Counted from the stretch's first letter, positions 1 through 8,149 are shown. The stretch is 64,000 nt of DNA from an uncultured Granulosicoccus sp. (GCA_947499955.1 CANMQI010000002.1:1-64000); one strand, 5' to 3'. The notes: generated from the letters alone by a model not told the origin. Numbers and translations are program-made.

Positions 1-878
1 CGATCGTTGAGCTGGACGAGCAGTTCACTGATAGCATCATTGAGCTGACCCAGCGAGAAGAAAGTGATTTTGCGCAGCCGTGCCAAAATCCAGCGTTCGA
101 CAACTAGCACTCCATTTTCCGCTTTCGATTTATCTTTGGGGCGATAGGGTCTGGCAGGAATGATGGGGGTCATGTAGTGATCACTCCATTGCTCATAAGA
201 CGCATTGAGCACCGGCACGTAACGATGGGTCTTGGTAACCGCGCTCTTCAAATTATCCGGGATCGTCAATGTCGCCCAACCGCCAAAGAACTCTGCCGCT
301 TTGCAGTGGGCATCAATCCAGTCAGATTCCTGTTGCGACAGGGATGCGCAGGCAAATGTGTAATTGGAGGCACCCAGTACAGCAACAAAAATCTGGGCGC
401 TGAGGTATTCACCGGTATGGGCATCAACAATGGGAACCGTCGGGCCGCAGTAGTCGACGAAGACTTTCTCGCCAGCCACATGGTTCTGACGCATCGAGCG
501 TGTCTGCCGCCCCTGCCAGGTCAAGTATCGATGGCAGAATTGTGAGTAGCTATAGCCGTGATCAACGTGTATCTGCCGGTACTCTTCCCAAGCCAGTTGC
601 TTGGTCATGCCCGGAGACTTCAGCTCGACATGAATCTGGGCAAAGTCTGGCTCGGCGAATCGACGCTGTCGGGCATCAGGACGCTGATCTGGAAACAGTG
701 CCAGTTCCAGCGTGCGCTCGTCCATGTCCGGTGACAGGGGCCAGCTCAGCCCCGCATTGCGTGCTCGGGTCAGGTAGTTGCCGACAGTCCCGTAGCCGAT
801 TTTTAGCGAACGCGAGATCTCACGCTGACTAAGGCCAGCCTGATGGTAAAGACGAAGAACGGTGTGGATTTTCCGCAT
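1..878 (-). CDS. istA: IS21-family transposase IstA, 3' end cut by window edge
   Basis: The reverse strand reads without a stop from an ATG at 878 to the window edge (292 residues visible). It catalyses strand transfer for an IS21-type insertion sequence, normally with the IstB ATPase, which would lie beyond position 1. An N-terminal helix-turn-helix is visible (SQREISRSLKIGYGTV, residues about 17-33). A DDE integrase core follows: VFVDYCGP (D near residue 140), TIPDNLKS (D near 207) and KSKAENGV (E near 252). The start matches the usual IstA beginning (MRKIHTVLRLYH). The terminal repeats of the element lie directly upstream at 879-1129. Family assignment is firm; whether the element is intact cannot be seen. 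Confidence 0.9.
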   Translation of the reverse strand, partial: MRKIHTVLRLYHQAGLSQREISRSLKIGYGTVGNYLTRARNAGLSWPLSPDMDERTLELALFPDQRPDARQRRFAEPDFAQIHVELKSPGMTKQLAWEEYRQIHVDHGYSYSQFCHRYLTWQGRQTRSMRQNHVAGEKVFVDYCGPTVPIVDAHTGEYLSAQIFVAVLGASNYTFACASLSQQESDWIDAHCKAAEFFGGWATLTIPDNLKSAVTKTHRYVPVLNASYEQWSDHYMTPIIPARPYRPKDKSKAENGVLVVERWILARLRKITFFSLGQLNDAISELLVQLND

Positions 879-1129
879 TGGTAACCTCGATCGTGACACG
901 CCGTGCTCCGGTGGGTTGAGACAAGCCGGACAGCGTACCAATAAGGGTTAAAAAACAATGCGTTGGGATTGATTCTGGAATTAAGTGATCAGTGATTCTG
1001 GAAAGTGGTCAGTGATTCTGGCCGGCCGGCCGAAGTGACCACTTAAAACCAGAATCGCTGATCAGATAAAACCAGAGACGGTGACCACTTTGTTCCAGAA
1101 TGGGTGGCCAGATTGGGCCGGAATACGCA
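879..1129. repeat. IS21-family left end with subterminal repeats
   Basis: This non-coding stretch upstream of istA is the terminal region of the IS. On the minus strand the end begins at 1129 with TGCGTATTCCGGCC, the TG-starting end typical of IS21 elements. Inside are repeated short motifs. CAGTGATTCTGG occurs at 990-1001 and 1010-1021, within roughly 19-bp direct repeats at 983-1002 and 1002-1021. An inverted version (CCAGAATCGCTGATCAG) lies at 1049-1065, and related CCAGA motifs at 1072 and 1095. A GGCCGGCCGGCC palindrome at 1020-1031 sits between them. Multiple transposase-binding repeats of this kind are known for IS21 ends; the exact boundary is inferred. Confidence 0.7.
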
Positions 1130-1225
1130 CCGAACAAAGCAATGATACTGAAACTTGACCCCCCGAGTTCGACAGCAATCGACTTAAGTTATTGAATACA
1201 GACGATATGAAATTTCAGGTTGCCA

Positions 1226-1567
1226 CTACAACAGCGACAACTGGCGTGATTCTGTTGGTTTGGGAACGCTCAGAGAGTCCAGAAGGACGCCTTGCTCCTC
1301 TGACAACGTAGAGATACCCGAATGGGATTTTTCATCGAGCGTGATTCTGTGGCGCTGTATTCGGCGTAGTGATTCCAAAGCGCGTTCTGGCGACAGCTGG
1401 CTCTGAGACTGTTTGAGGCGCTGACGCATGACACGGTGAATAATCAACGCAATAAAGCAGATAGAGGCATGAGCGCGAATGCGCTCTGGTAATCGATGGA
1501 AAACAGGATCAATTTCCAGCTCGGATTTTAATACTCTAAAGCCACGCTCAATATCCGCCAAGGATTT
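1226..1567 (-). pseudogene. C-terminal fragment of an IS1634-type (DDE) transposase
   Basis: About 114 residues on the minus strand match the C-terminal end of IS1634-type transposases. The segment KSLADIERGFRVLKSELEI, followed by PVFHRLPERIRAHASICFIAL, carries the conserved catalytic-Glu helix region (ADIERGFRVLK). An in-frame TGA at 1568-1570 precedes the conserved KSLADIERGF, and no upstream transposase sequence remains, so only the tail survives. It lies between the IS21 end and the toxin-antitoxin pair. It is a dead remnant, probably cut by a later insertion or deletion. Confidence 0.75.
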
Positions 1568-1630
1568 TCAGCTCGCAACTGTCGAACTCGGGTATACCTG
1601 ATCCTCGGTCTTGAAAAAACGCATGACCTG

Positions 1631-1655
1631 CCTTACAATAATAGAAAATGTAAGG
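1631..1655. promoter_or_regulatory. Inverted-repeat operator of the toxin-antitoxin pair
   Basis: CCTTACA (1631-1637) and TGTAAGG (1649-1655) form a perfect 7-bp inverted repeat with an 11-nt spacer. The right arm also contains the ribosome-binding sequence (TAAGGA) of the antitoxin gene. AbrB/MazE-type antitoxins usually repress their own promoter through such palindromes. The autoregulatory role is inferred from position. Confidence 0.5.
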
Positions 1656-1664
1656 AATGATGAG

Positions 1665-1880
1665 ATGGCTGAAGCTGCGATTACCAGTAAAGGACAAATT
1701 ACCATACCCGCTGAAATCAGAAAGAAAATGAATCTTGGACCGCAAGACAAGGTCGTTTTTACTTTGTTACCCAATGGAACCACAGTGATGCGAGCGAAAA
1801 ATCGGTCGGTGACTTCATTGGCAGGTACGGTTGCTACTGATAAAAAGAAAGTTGCAATCAAAGATATGAAGATGAACTGA
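1665..1880 (+). CDS. vapB: AbrB/MazE/SpoVT-family antitoxin (VapB-like)
   Basis: A small 71-residue protein beginning MAEAAITSKGQITIPAEIRKK, the hallmark of the SpoVT/AbrB swapped-hairpin DNA-binding domain (residues about 5-45). It should bind the operator and neutralise the PIN toxin encoded one base after its stop. An in-frame ATG exists at 1611, but the ATG at 1665 has a TAAGGA ribosome-binding site 8 bases upstream and starts the conserved domain, so it is preferred. The C-terminus is Lys-rich (TDKKKVAIKDMKMN) and is the likely toxin-binding tail. The pair sits in IS debris, consistent with mobile accessory DNA. Confidence 0.85.
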   Translation: MAEAAITSKGQITIPAEIRKKMNLGPQDKVVFTLLPNGTTVMRAKNRSVTSLAGTVATDKKKVAIKDMKMN

Positions 1881-1881
1881 A

Positions 1882-2277
1882 ATGCCGGCTCTCGATACAA
1901 ATGTATTGGTACGTTACCTAATAGCCGATGACAAGAAGCAGTTTGAAGCGGCTAAACAATTTGTTGAGGAAGCTATCACAAACGAAGCTTTGTTCATCCC
2001 ACTATCTGTCTCCGTTGAACTGGAATGGGTTCTTAGATCGCTTTACGAAATTAAAAAAGCGATGATCATTACTACGTTTAATCGATTACTGGAAGCACGA
2101 GAAATTGAGTTCCAGGAAGAGTCTGCAATTGAAATTGCGCTTAGCCTATATGCCGATAACTATGCCGATTTTGCTGATTGTCTACATATCGCTAGTGCTC
2201 AGTCTCAAGGTCGTGTTCCGTTAGTGACGTTTGATCGAAAAGCCTCAAGGGTAGAAGGCGCGAAACTATTAGCATGA
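1882..2277 (+). CDS. vapC: PIN-domain ribonuclease toxin (VapC-like)
   Basis: A 131-residue single-domain PIN protein, expected to be an Mg-dependent RNase acting on RNA when freed from its antitoxin. The acidic residues of the active site are visible: D5 (LDTNVLVRY), E46 (SVELEW), D96/D99 (YADFADCLHIA) and D118 (VTFDRKAS). All are present, so it is probably active. It starts two bases after the antitoxin stop codon, the usual translationally coupled order. Which RNA it cuts cannot be told from sequence. Confidence 0.9.
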   Translation: MPALDTNVLVRYLIADDKKQFEAAKQFVEEAITNEALFIPLSVSVELEWVLRSLYEIKKAMIITTFNRLLEAREIEFQEESAIEIALSLYADNYADFADCLHIASAQSQGRVPLVTFDRKASRVEGAKLLA

Positions 2278-2350
2278 AATTGGTAGTTTTCAATGTGTAC
2301 TTTGCGCGTTGTTGAGATGCCAACCTCGCACAGAAAAACGACACGAAATT

Positions 2351-2392
2351 TTTGACATCCTCCCCTCCCTGAAGGGAGGGGAGGATGTCAAA
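2351..2392. repeat. Perfect 42-nt hairpin, IS200/IS605-end-like
   Basis: Arms at 2351-2370 and 2373-2392 are perfectly complementary over 20 bp with a two-base GA spacer. The core GACATCCTCCCC...GGGGAGGATGTC strongly resembles the imperfect-palindrome ends of IS200/IS605-type (tnpA/tnpB) elements. No tnpA or tnpB is readable nearby, so this looks like a solo end or MITE-like relic. It could also serve as a terminator for the upstream toxin gene, although no T tract follows. Identity with IS605 ends is from memory and not searched. Confidence 0.55.
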
Positions 2393-2690
2393 GCAGGTGA
2401 AGCTACCAGAAGTGGTCGAAGTGACACCAACCAGATCAAAGCACTGACGTTGGAAAGCTGTTCCGACGAAAAGTCGGCGTATCAGGTGTGGGCAGTGCGT
2501 TCATGATCGTCAACTTCCAACGCAGCTGAATGCATTGCTATCGAGCTGGGCCGGGGCAAGCCCATGGGATCCAGCACGAAGTTGAACAAGAATGACACGA
2601 TACCTGCAGCGAGATGTTGGCGTCCCCTTGGCGCATTGCCGTGTATTGGGCCAATGGGGAAACGGAATATTCGATCGACGTTGAAGGGAT
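2393..2690. other. Non-coding stretch after the hairpin
   Basis: No convincing gene. A short stem CCGAC-GAAAA-GTCGG lies at 2463-2477, and an 8-bp inverted repeat CGTTGGAA (near 2448) / TTCCAACG (2515-2522) encloses it. Open frames here lack ribosome-binding sites and recognisable domains. It may be eroded mobile-element DNA. Confidence 0.4.
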
Positions 2691-2697
2691 TGAATCG

Positions 2698-3006
2698 ATG
2701 ACACAGAAACTATCCGGTGGTCTAGTACACGAACTGCCTGCTGATCTGATCAAGGCGATCACCGAGACGCCTGAGCTCACTGATCTCTGGGAGAATCTCA
2801 CACCCATCGGCAGAAACGAATTCATTTGCTGGGTTGAAGATGCCAAGCAGGAGAAGACAAGGCACCGGCGAATTCATCGTACGGTGGAGGAACTCCTTGA
2901 AGGCAAGAAGCGACCCTGCTGCTGGGCAGGGTGCATTCATCGCACCGACAAGAAGCCGAGCAAATGGCAGCAAGCCGTACTGATTGACAAGAAGCCGAAG
3001 CGATGA
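2698..3006 (+). CDS. YdeI/OmpD-associated family protein (bacteriocin-protection type)
   Basis: A 102-residue protein with the OmdA/YdeI signature: elements like LTPIGRNEFICWVEDAKQE and TRHRRIHRTVEELLEGKKRPCCWAGC match the C-terminal domain of YdeI-type proteins. The cellular role is poorly known; E. coli YdeI is linked to peptide or bacteriocin stress resistance. An upstream in-frame ATG exists at 2614, but ATG 2698 has GAAGGGA 8 bases before it (2683-2689) and is preferred. Family proteins often carry an extra N-terminal DUF1905 domain, which is absent here, so this is the short form. Confidence 0.75.
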   Translation: MTQKLSGGLVHELPADLIKAITETPELTDLWENLTPIGRNEFICWVEDAKQEKTRHRRIHRTVEELLEGKKRPCCWAGCIHRTDKKPSKWQQAVLIDKKPKR

Positions 3007-3116
3007 ATACCAGTCAGATACTCCAGGCCAGAATTGTCAACGCAGGGTGAAGGAGTGGTGCACTGGAAGTTGAAGCCTTCGCCAGCCAAGGCACGGCCGA
3101 TTGCCCTTTCGTTTGA

Positions 3117-4106
3117 GTGCTTGAATTGAACGAACTTGAGGTGTCATTCCCGGCTGGGGAAAATTCATTGGCTGGAACGGTTTGCCTGCCAGACGGTGAT
3201 GGTCTTGTGCCGATGGTTTTGTTCGTGCACGGGTCTGGTCCGCTGGACAGGGATGAGAACACCCGTCGTGGACAGCTCAATGTGTTCAATCAGATTGCGC
3301 ACTATCTGGCGGAACGTGGCATCGGCAGTCTTCGGTACGACAAGCGCGGGTGCGGAAAGAGTAGCGGGGATTATCTCGCGGCAGGGCATCTGGACTTCGT
3401 CAGCGATGCGCAAGTGGCCATAGCCTTTTTGCTGAAGGAAGACTTCGGTGGAAAAGCCGAGGTCCATGTGCTGGGGCATAGCGAGGGCTGCCTGATTGCT
3501 CCTCAGCTTGCCACCATGGACAGTAATGTTGTCAGCGTGACATTGCTCTGCCCCTTCGCCAAACCATTGAAGCAGGTGCTGCAGGCTCAGGCCATGAAAG
3601 TGCAAGAAGACGTCTCGCATCTTGGCGGTTTCAAGGGGGGCTTGATCAGGCTGATGATGAAAATACAGGGAGATCCGATGTCATCGCATCGGAAACTGGT
3701 TCAGACGCTGGAGAGTTCAACGAAACCCTGCATCCGATACCGGTTCAAGACCTTGAATGCCAAATGGTTCAGGGAATTGTTTGCGTTGAACATGAAAGAG
3801 GTTTATGCGAACTGTGTCTGCCCGGCGTTGTTCGTCGTAGGGCAGAAAGACATCCAGTGTGATCCGGAGGATGTCTATCAAATTCAGACATGGTTGGATA
3901 ACGAAAGCACCGAAGTGCATGTGATGGCTGATATGACTCACCTGTTGAGACGTGACGATCAGGAGCCTTCATTCTTTCATTACCCCGGTCTGATGAAAGA
4001 GCCGCTAGACGGAGAACTGCTTCAGTTAGTACATCAGTGGATAGTCGGGATCGGTCGCGAATCCAGCATCACGAGTCTGCAGGATCAGGAGCGCCCTGAT
4101 TATTGA
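3117..4106 (+). CDS. Alpha/beta hydrolase (serine hydrolase, S33-like)
   Basis: A 329-residue cytoplasmic hydrolase. It shows the alpha/beta-hydrolase order: oxyanion segment FVHGSGP (residues 38-42), RYDKRGCGKSSG (73-84), nucleophile elbow GHSEG with S122, acid D245 (VGQKDIQ) and H275 (DMTHLLR). All triad members are present, so it should be active on an ester or amide, substrate unknown. The first start after an in-frame TGA (3114-3116) is GTG 3117; no strong ribosome-binding site is visible. It stands alone, 110 bases after the YdeI-like gene. Confidence 0.8.
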   Translation: MLELNELEVSFPAGENSLAGTVCLPDGDGLVPMVLFVHGSGPLDRDENTRRGQLNVFNQIAHYLAERGIGSLRYDKRGCGKSSGDYLAAGHLDFVSDAQVAIAFLLKEDFGGKAEVHVLGHSEGCLIAPQLATMDSNVVSVTLLCPFAKPLKQVLQAQAMKVQEDVSHLGGFKGGLIRLMMKIQGDPMSSHRKLVQTLESSTKPCIRYRFKTLNAKWFRELFALNMKEVYANCVCPALFVVGQKDIQCDPEDVYQIQTWLDNESTEVHVMADMTHLLRRDDQEPSFFHYPGLMKEPLDGELLQLVHQWIVGIGRESSITSLQDQERPDY

Positions 4107-4433
4107 GCAGGGCTTCCATCAAAATGCATCTCAGTGTGCTTTCCGGGCAAGCTGTTTCACTCCGGCAAATGAATACAGGTTACCCCTTGCCGATGATCCG
4201 AAGGCTGCCGATTTCATGCGAAAAAGGGTCCGATTGAGGCGCTCAAAAGCGGGCGATTCACCCTGAATTTGCCTCAGCTGAAAACATGGAAAATTACCCC
4301 AATCCGGCATGGTATTGACACATTGAAGAGTGTATAAGTCACGCCAATGACGAGACGGATGGGTCGATCTTTTCATGCATGCCGTTCTGCCTTGACGGTA
4401 CCAGCGGACTTGTCGTCCAGGGATAGTTCAATC

Positions 4434-6152
4434 ATGATCTTTCGCAAAAAGGCGAACCGATGCCTGAGCGGTCATTCTGTCATTCGTGTAGCGAGCGTCG
4501 TTGCCGCTGCCTGTGCCTTTCCGCAGGCACAGGCACAACCGGTGGTTACGGGGTCGCAGATATCCTGGCCGGACGATGGTTGGTACCAGGTTCAGAGCTC
4601 CGATGGTCTGACAAATATCTGTGAGGGCACTCGATCCTGCGAGGTCGAGCCAGGCCGCTACATCGTGATCAACCACACGAAAGGTCAGCGCTACGAAAAC
4701 GTGCTGGTTCCCGACGCACCAGTGGCGGTGGTCGTCTCGGTAGATGGCGACACGATTTCCTGGCCGGACGATGGCTGGTATCAGGTTCAGTCAGCAAGCA
4801 CCTATGAGTCGTTCTGTGAGGGCGGGCTGTCCTGCACGGTGGATGACGGTAGCTACATCGTGATCAACCACACCACTGGCGAACGATTTACCGGCATTAC
4901 CGTCAGCGGTGGATCGGGTGGTGTTGAGCCTCCGGACTCATCCAGTGTTGATCTGCTCGATGTGTCGCAAGACCTGATCGTCACGGCTGCCGGATACCAG
5001 TTGGACCGCCTTGCCGTGGTGGTAGACGACTTCGCGTTCATCATCGGGCAGGAGACCACGATTCAGTGGCCAGACGCTGGTTGGTACCAGGTACAGGATG
5101 CCGAGACCTACACATCCGTATGTAACGGTGGGACCGAATGCCATATTCTTCCCGGCAGCTACATGGTCATCAATCACTCCACTGGCGAGCGCAGTCCGCT
5201 GGTCGTGCCTTATATCAACCCGGCCGATCAAGCTGAGGCAACCCAGCTGGAAGACACCTTCATCACCTTTCCGTTGCGCGAAGACCCTGACAACATCAGT
5301 ACCGAGCTGACCATCAAACGAAGCTACTACAGTTGCGAAAACGGCGGCAGCCTTATCGTGGAAAAGGGCAACAAGAATGAGGGCGAGTTTTTCGATTCAT
5401 CCGGAAACCTTGTCGGTGGCGTCGGTGACAAGAACGGCTATGTGTTCGATCAATGTTCAATGAGTTTGCGTAATGGTCTGCTGCCGGACGGCAACTACGA
5501 ACTGAACGGCACTGTGCAAACCAACCTTATCTACAGCTACGGTGATTCACAAAGCAATTACATCTTTGATGCGTTCTCGATCATCGGTGACAATGGTGTG
5601 GAGTACCGAGCCAACGGACAGACAGAGGATATTGACGGTTACGACTTCAATTACCTGCGCAGTGCCAGCATCGCCGAATACCGGGAAACACTGCCTGGGG
5701 GTGATGAAGGTGAATCGATTTCCGATATCATGTTCAATTTCGAAACCTTGAACAATACAACGGTATTGGCAGCCCCGTGGAAGACACTGAATGTAAATGG
5801 CGTTGTTCGCAACGCACTGACCGGCAATCAGGAAGTGACCATTGAAACCGAACCGGTATTGAGCTGGGGGTCTGACCCTTTCATGCCCTTCAACGGTTCC
5901 ATCGAGATGACGGCAGAAGACGGTAGTTTTCTGTACCAGCATGCCAACCCGACGGTCGACCCGGACAATTTCTGGGCGCTCTTTGCCGACTTTGATTACA
6001 CGGCGGCCAATGGTGAGCAGACGCAATTGCAACAGGAAAGCTATTCCTTTCCGTTCGAGTACGGTTCACGCAGCTGTTTTGTATTTCGCTCTGAAGAGAC
6101 TGGCAGGCTCGATTGTCCTGCGGACTATCTGACAGTCCAGACTGCGCAGTAG
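4434..6152 (+). CDS. Secreted protein with three WPDDGWYQVQ repeats
   Basis: A 572-residue exported protein not assigned to a known family. A signal peptide (VIRVASVVAAACAFPQAQA) ends near residue 35. Three copies of a roughly 45-residue repeat follow: residues 43-87, 108-152 and 210-254. Each has I(S/Q)WPD(D/A)GWYQVQ at its start, two cysteines about 9 residues apart, and Y(I/M)VINH(T/S) near its end. These could be small disulfide-linked beta modules. The remaining C-terminal 310 residues look like a beta-rich extracellular domain without known motifs. ATG 4434 is chosen over the upstream 4347 because it begins the signal peptide and has CAGGGA upstream. A divergent or cell-surface binding role is only inferred. 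Confidence 0.75.
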   Translation: MIFRKKANRCLSGHSVIRVASVVAAACAFPQAQAQPVVTGSQISWPDDGWYQVQSSDGLTNICEGTRSCEVEPGRYIVINHTKGQRYENVLVPDAPVAVVVSVDGDTISWPDDGWYQVQSASTYESFCEGGLSCTVDDGSYIVINHTTGERFTGITVSGGSGGVEPPDSSSVDLLDVSQDLIVTAAGYQLDRLAVVVDDFAFIIGQETTIQWPDAGWYQVQDAETYTSVCNGGTECHILPGSYMVINHSTGERSPLVVPYINPADQAEATQLEDTFITFPLREDPDNISTELTIKRSYYSCENGGSLIVEKGNKNEGEFFDSSGNLVGGVGDKNGYVFDQCSMSLRNGLLPDGNYELNGTVQTNLIYSYGDSQSNYIFDAFSIIGDNGVEYRANGQTEDIDGYDFNYLRSASIAEYRETLPGGDEGESISDIMFNFETLNNTTVLAAPWKTLNVNGVVRNALTGNQEVTIETEPVLSWGSDPFMPFNGSIEMTAEDGSFLYQHANPTVDPDNFWALFADFDYTAANGEQTQLQQESYSFPFEYGSRSCFVFRSEETGRLDCPADYLTVQTAQ

Positions 6153-6273
6153 GCTGAAAGGGGCGCCGGCGGCGATGGATCCGCCGCACGGCGACCAGCA
6201 GGTACTCAACATTACCTGAAACTAGTGTAGTCAACCGTGGCCGCGGTATTGTCCGAGCCAGGAAAGGCTCTGG

Positions 6274-6300
6274 CAGATCGTGCCTCCCTGTCACGATCTG
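6274..6300. terminator. Hairpin between convergent genes
   Basis: CAGATCGTG (6274-6282) and CACGATCTG (6292-6300) form a perfect 9-bp stem with a 9-nt loop. It lies between the 3' ends of the repeat-protein gene (plus) and the lectin-like gene (minus). No T tract follows on either strand, so terminator function is tentative. Confidence 0.45.
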
Positions 6301-6332
6301 CCCATGACCGGCCATGATCAATGATCGGGGTC

Positions 6333-6875
6333 TTATTCCTCAACTACCGTCCACTGCTTGAGTGAGGCATCCAGCTCTTCACAGGGTTCCAGAGTCAGCG
6401 GCCGTTTCACCCAAGGACCTGCTGGAACGGTTTCTGACACAACGGCGACGCAACGTTCGCTATCCTCTGTCAGACGCAGTGTCCTGTCCTCGGCATCGTA
6501 GACGAATTGCTGTCGTGGATGATCGCTACACTCCAGCATGGCGAATACAGTCAGGCCGGTGGCTACCAGGGCCTGCATGCAATAGCCTTCAAAAGTGTAT
6601 GAGGCTACCTGTCCGGTATCCGAGTTGTACATGAAGCGAGTATCGTTGCCTGCGCTGTCACTTGGTTGATCGGGATCTTGCGGTTTGCAGGTATGCGTCT
6701 GCATCAGGTCCGATTGACCAGCACCATAGGTATCCATGCAGAATCCATAGCCGTTCGGTTCGTCAAGATTTTCGCTCAGGACGATATAGGGGGCTGCCGT
6801 AGGTACCTCGGGTGCGTCGGCGAAGGCGACCGTATTCATCACTGTCAGCATGCCTAGCGCTAAGATGTTTTTCAT
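6333..6875 (-). CDS. Secreted ricin-type beta-trefoil lectin-like protein
   Basis: A 180-residue exported protein. A signal peptide (MKNILALGMLTVMNTVAFADA) is followed by a domain with three repeating units of the pattern GxCM/CV...C...Q-x-(F/W). Examples are YGFCMDTYG, GYCMQALVATG...QQFVYD and RCVAVVSET...LKQWTVVEE. This resembles the QxW beta-trefoil of ricin-B lectins, which bind carbohydrates. The ATG at 6875 is preferred over the 7034 start because it begins the signal peptide. It converges on the WPDDGWYQVQ-repeat gene. Ligand unknown; family assignment moderate. Confidence 0.6.
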   Translation of the reverse strand: MKNILALGMLTVMNTVAFADAPEVPTAAPYIVLSENLDEPNGYGFCMDTYGAGQSDLMQTHTCKPQDPDQPSDSAGNDTRFMYNSDTGQVASYTFEGYCMQALVATGLTVFAMLECSDHPRQQFVYDAEDRTLRLTEDSERCVAVVSETVPAGPWVKRPLTLEPCEELDASLKQWTVVEE

Positions 6876-7282
6876 GGTTAGTGTGTCCTGGCTTGTATTG
6901 ATTGTATCAAGGTGGAGATGATCAGGTGCAGCTTTTACTCGAGCATTGCCTGAGCGGTTTGTATCCCGCAAACGTCTGATATCTTCGGGAGCGATTCCTG
7001 AATCCATGCCAGGTTGTAATCCATGGCGATACACCGATAGTGCAAAGCAGATGTTCGGCGTTGCCGGTGCCTGACAGCTGCGCTCTGCAGGAATGTTAGC
7101 ATGCTACCATTCAGGTGGAAGCTGCCACCGGATCGCATGAACAAGGTTTATTTTCGATTGAAAAACTCAGGAATATTTTTGCCAGAGAATGGAACTCAAG
7201 GCCCTGGATGTGGTCGGGCGGTGTTTTTGGAGAGGAGGGCCGTACTTGTATAATCTATGATAAAGGATGGTGATTTATTTCG

Positions 7283-7415
7283 CGTCCAGCATCCAGCGTC
7301 CAGCGTCCAGCATGCCTCATGCCTCATGCCTCATGCCTCATGCCTCATGCCTCATGCCTCATGCCTCATGCCTCATGCCTCATGCCGCATCCCTCATGCC
7401 GCATGCCGCATGCCG
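7283..7415. repeat. Tandem 7-bp repeat (CATGCCT)n
   Basis: Ten perfect copies of CATGCCT (7311-7380) are followed by five degenerate copies (CATGCCG or CATCCCT, 7381-7415). The tract is preceded by three to four copies of a GCGTCCA/GCATCCA unit (7283-7310). The unit is not a multiple of three and lies between genes, so it behaves like a VNTR. CATG palindromes recur every 7 bases. The stretch from 6876 to 7282 otherwise shows only AT-rich promoter-like DNA. Confidence 0.9.
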
Positions 7416-7448
7416 TTGGCGAGTACCTGATCATCGGAGGCTATCCCG

Positions 7449-7703
7449 ATGAGCATGTTCACTGAAGGAGTGGAAGTACACGAGATCAACTGGCTGTTGA
7501 GAAGGCATATTCAAGCCATAGGCGCCATCGACGCCATTCCATGCGTACTCACGCCGCCAGTTGGACGGCAGGTTGTTGGTGAGCGCATGGCATCAGGTTG
7601 TCACGTCGGGCTTGTGCAGGTGAAATCAGGGTATTTGTCATCTGTTCTCGACCTCCTCATTGAACAACGGTATTCTTGTAAGATCTATGAAGAGTGTAGA
7701 TAG
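7449..7703 (+). CDS. Doubtful small hypothetical ORF
   Basis: An 84-residue open frame just after the 7-bp repeat tract, beginning MSMFTEGVEVHEINWLLRRH. No motif, signal peptide or family is recognisable and no clear ribosome-binding site precedes it. Composition is plausible for a protein (VQVKSGYLSSVLDLLIEQRY), and it ends 20 bases before the DUF3010 gene on the same strand. It may be an eroded gene. Listed as low confidence. Confidence 0.25.
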   Translation: MSMFTEGVEVHEINWLLRRHIQAIGAIDAIPCVLTPPVGRQVVGERMASGCHVGLVQVKSGYLSSVLDLLIEQRYSCKIYEECR

Positions 7704-7723
7704 GCTTCAAACAACAGGTGAGT

Positions 7724-8149
7724 ATGAGAATTTGCGGTGTGGATTTGACGGGTAACGATGCGGTTATCTGTTTGCTTGTAAAAGGCGATGGTGCTCTGAA
7801 TCTGCCCGACTGCCGGGTGCGGAAACTGACGCTGAAAAAGGGGCATACAGGCGAAGACCTTCGTCAGTTCCAGGTCGAATTTGCCATGCTCATGAGTGAG
7901 TATAGTGTCGATAAAGTCGTGATAAGGGAGCGTATGCCCAAGGGGAAGTTTGCTGGTGGTGCTATCAGTTTCAAACTCGAGGCTGCTCTTCAACTCATTC
8001 CAGAGCTGGACGTTACCCTGATGCCGCCGTCGCGGATCAACGCGACATTGGCGGAGAATCCTCTATCAATCAGGTTTTCCGAAACCGAATTGAAAGCTTT
8101 TCAGGAGGTTGCATTCAAGACAGCCTATGCCGCCTGTGTGTCGAGTTGA
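7724..8149 (+). CDS. DUF3010 family protein
   Basis: A 141-residue cytoplasmic protein matching the DUF3010 family (starts RICGVDLTGNDAVICLL, contains KVVIRERMPKGKFAGGAISFKLEAALQLI). The opening beta-strand GVDLTGN resembles an RNase H-like fold start, with D near residue 7, but the function is unknown. The start is either ATG 7724 or the in-frame GTG two codons earlier (7718); AGGTGAG overlaps this area, and ATG is chosen. It appears monocistronic. Confidence 0.75.
   Translation: MRICGVDLTGNDAVICLLVKGDGALNLPDCRVRKLTLKKGHTGEDLRQFQVEFAMLMSEYSVDKVVIRERMPKGKFAGGAISFKLEAALQLIPELDVTLMPPSRINATLAENPLSIRFSETELKAFQEVAFKTAYAACVSS

Noticed and set aside
1548-1900. Minus-strand frames over the antitoxin gene
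   Set aside because: They are antisense shadows of the AbrB-type antitoxin gene, which has a ribosome-binding site and a clear domain.
2309-2506. A 65-residue frame through the IS605-like hairpin
   Set aside because: It reads across a perfect palindrome, has no ribosome-binding site and no protein family pattern.
7300-7415. CRISPR array
   Set aside because: Direct repeats are contiguous 7-mers without spacers, so it is a tandem repeat.
7267-7452. A frame encoding MPHASCL repeats
   Set aside because: It is just the translation of the 7-bp CATGCCT repeat, whose period is not a multiple of three, and has no support as a gene.
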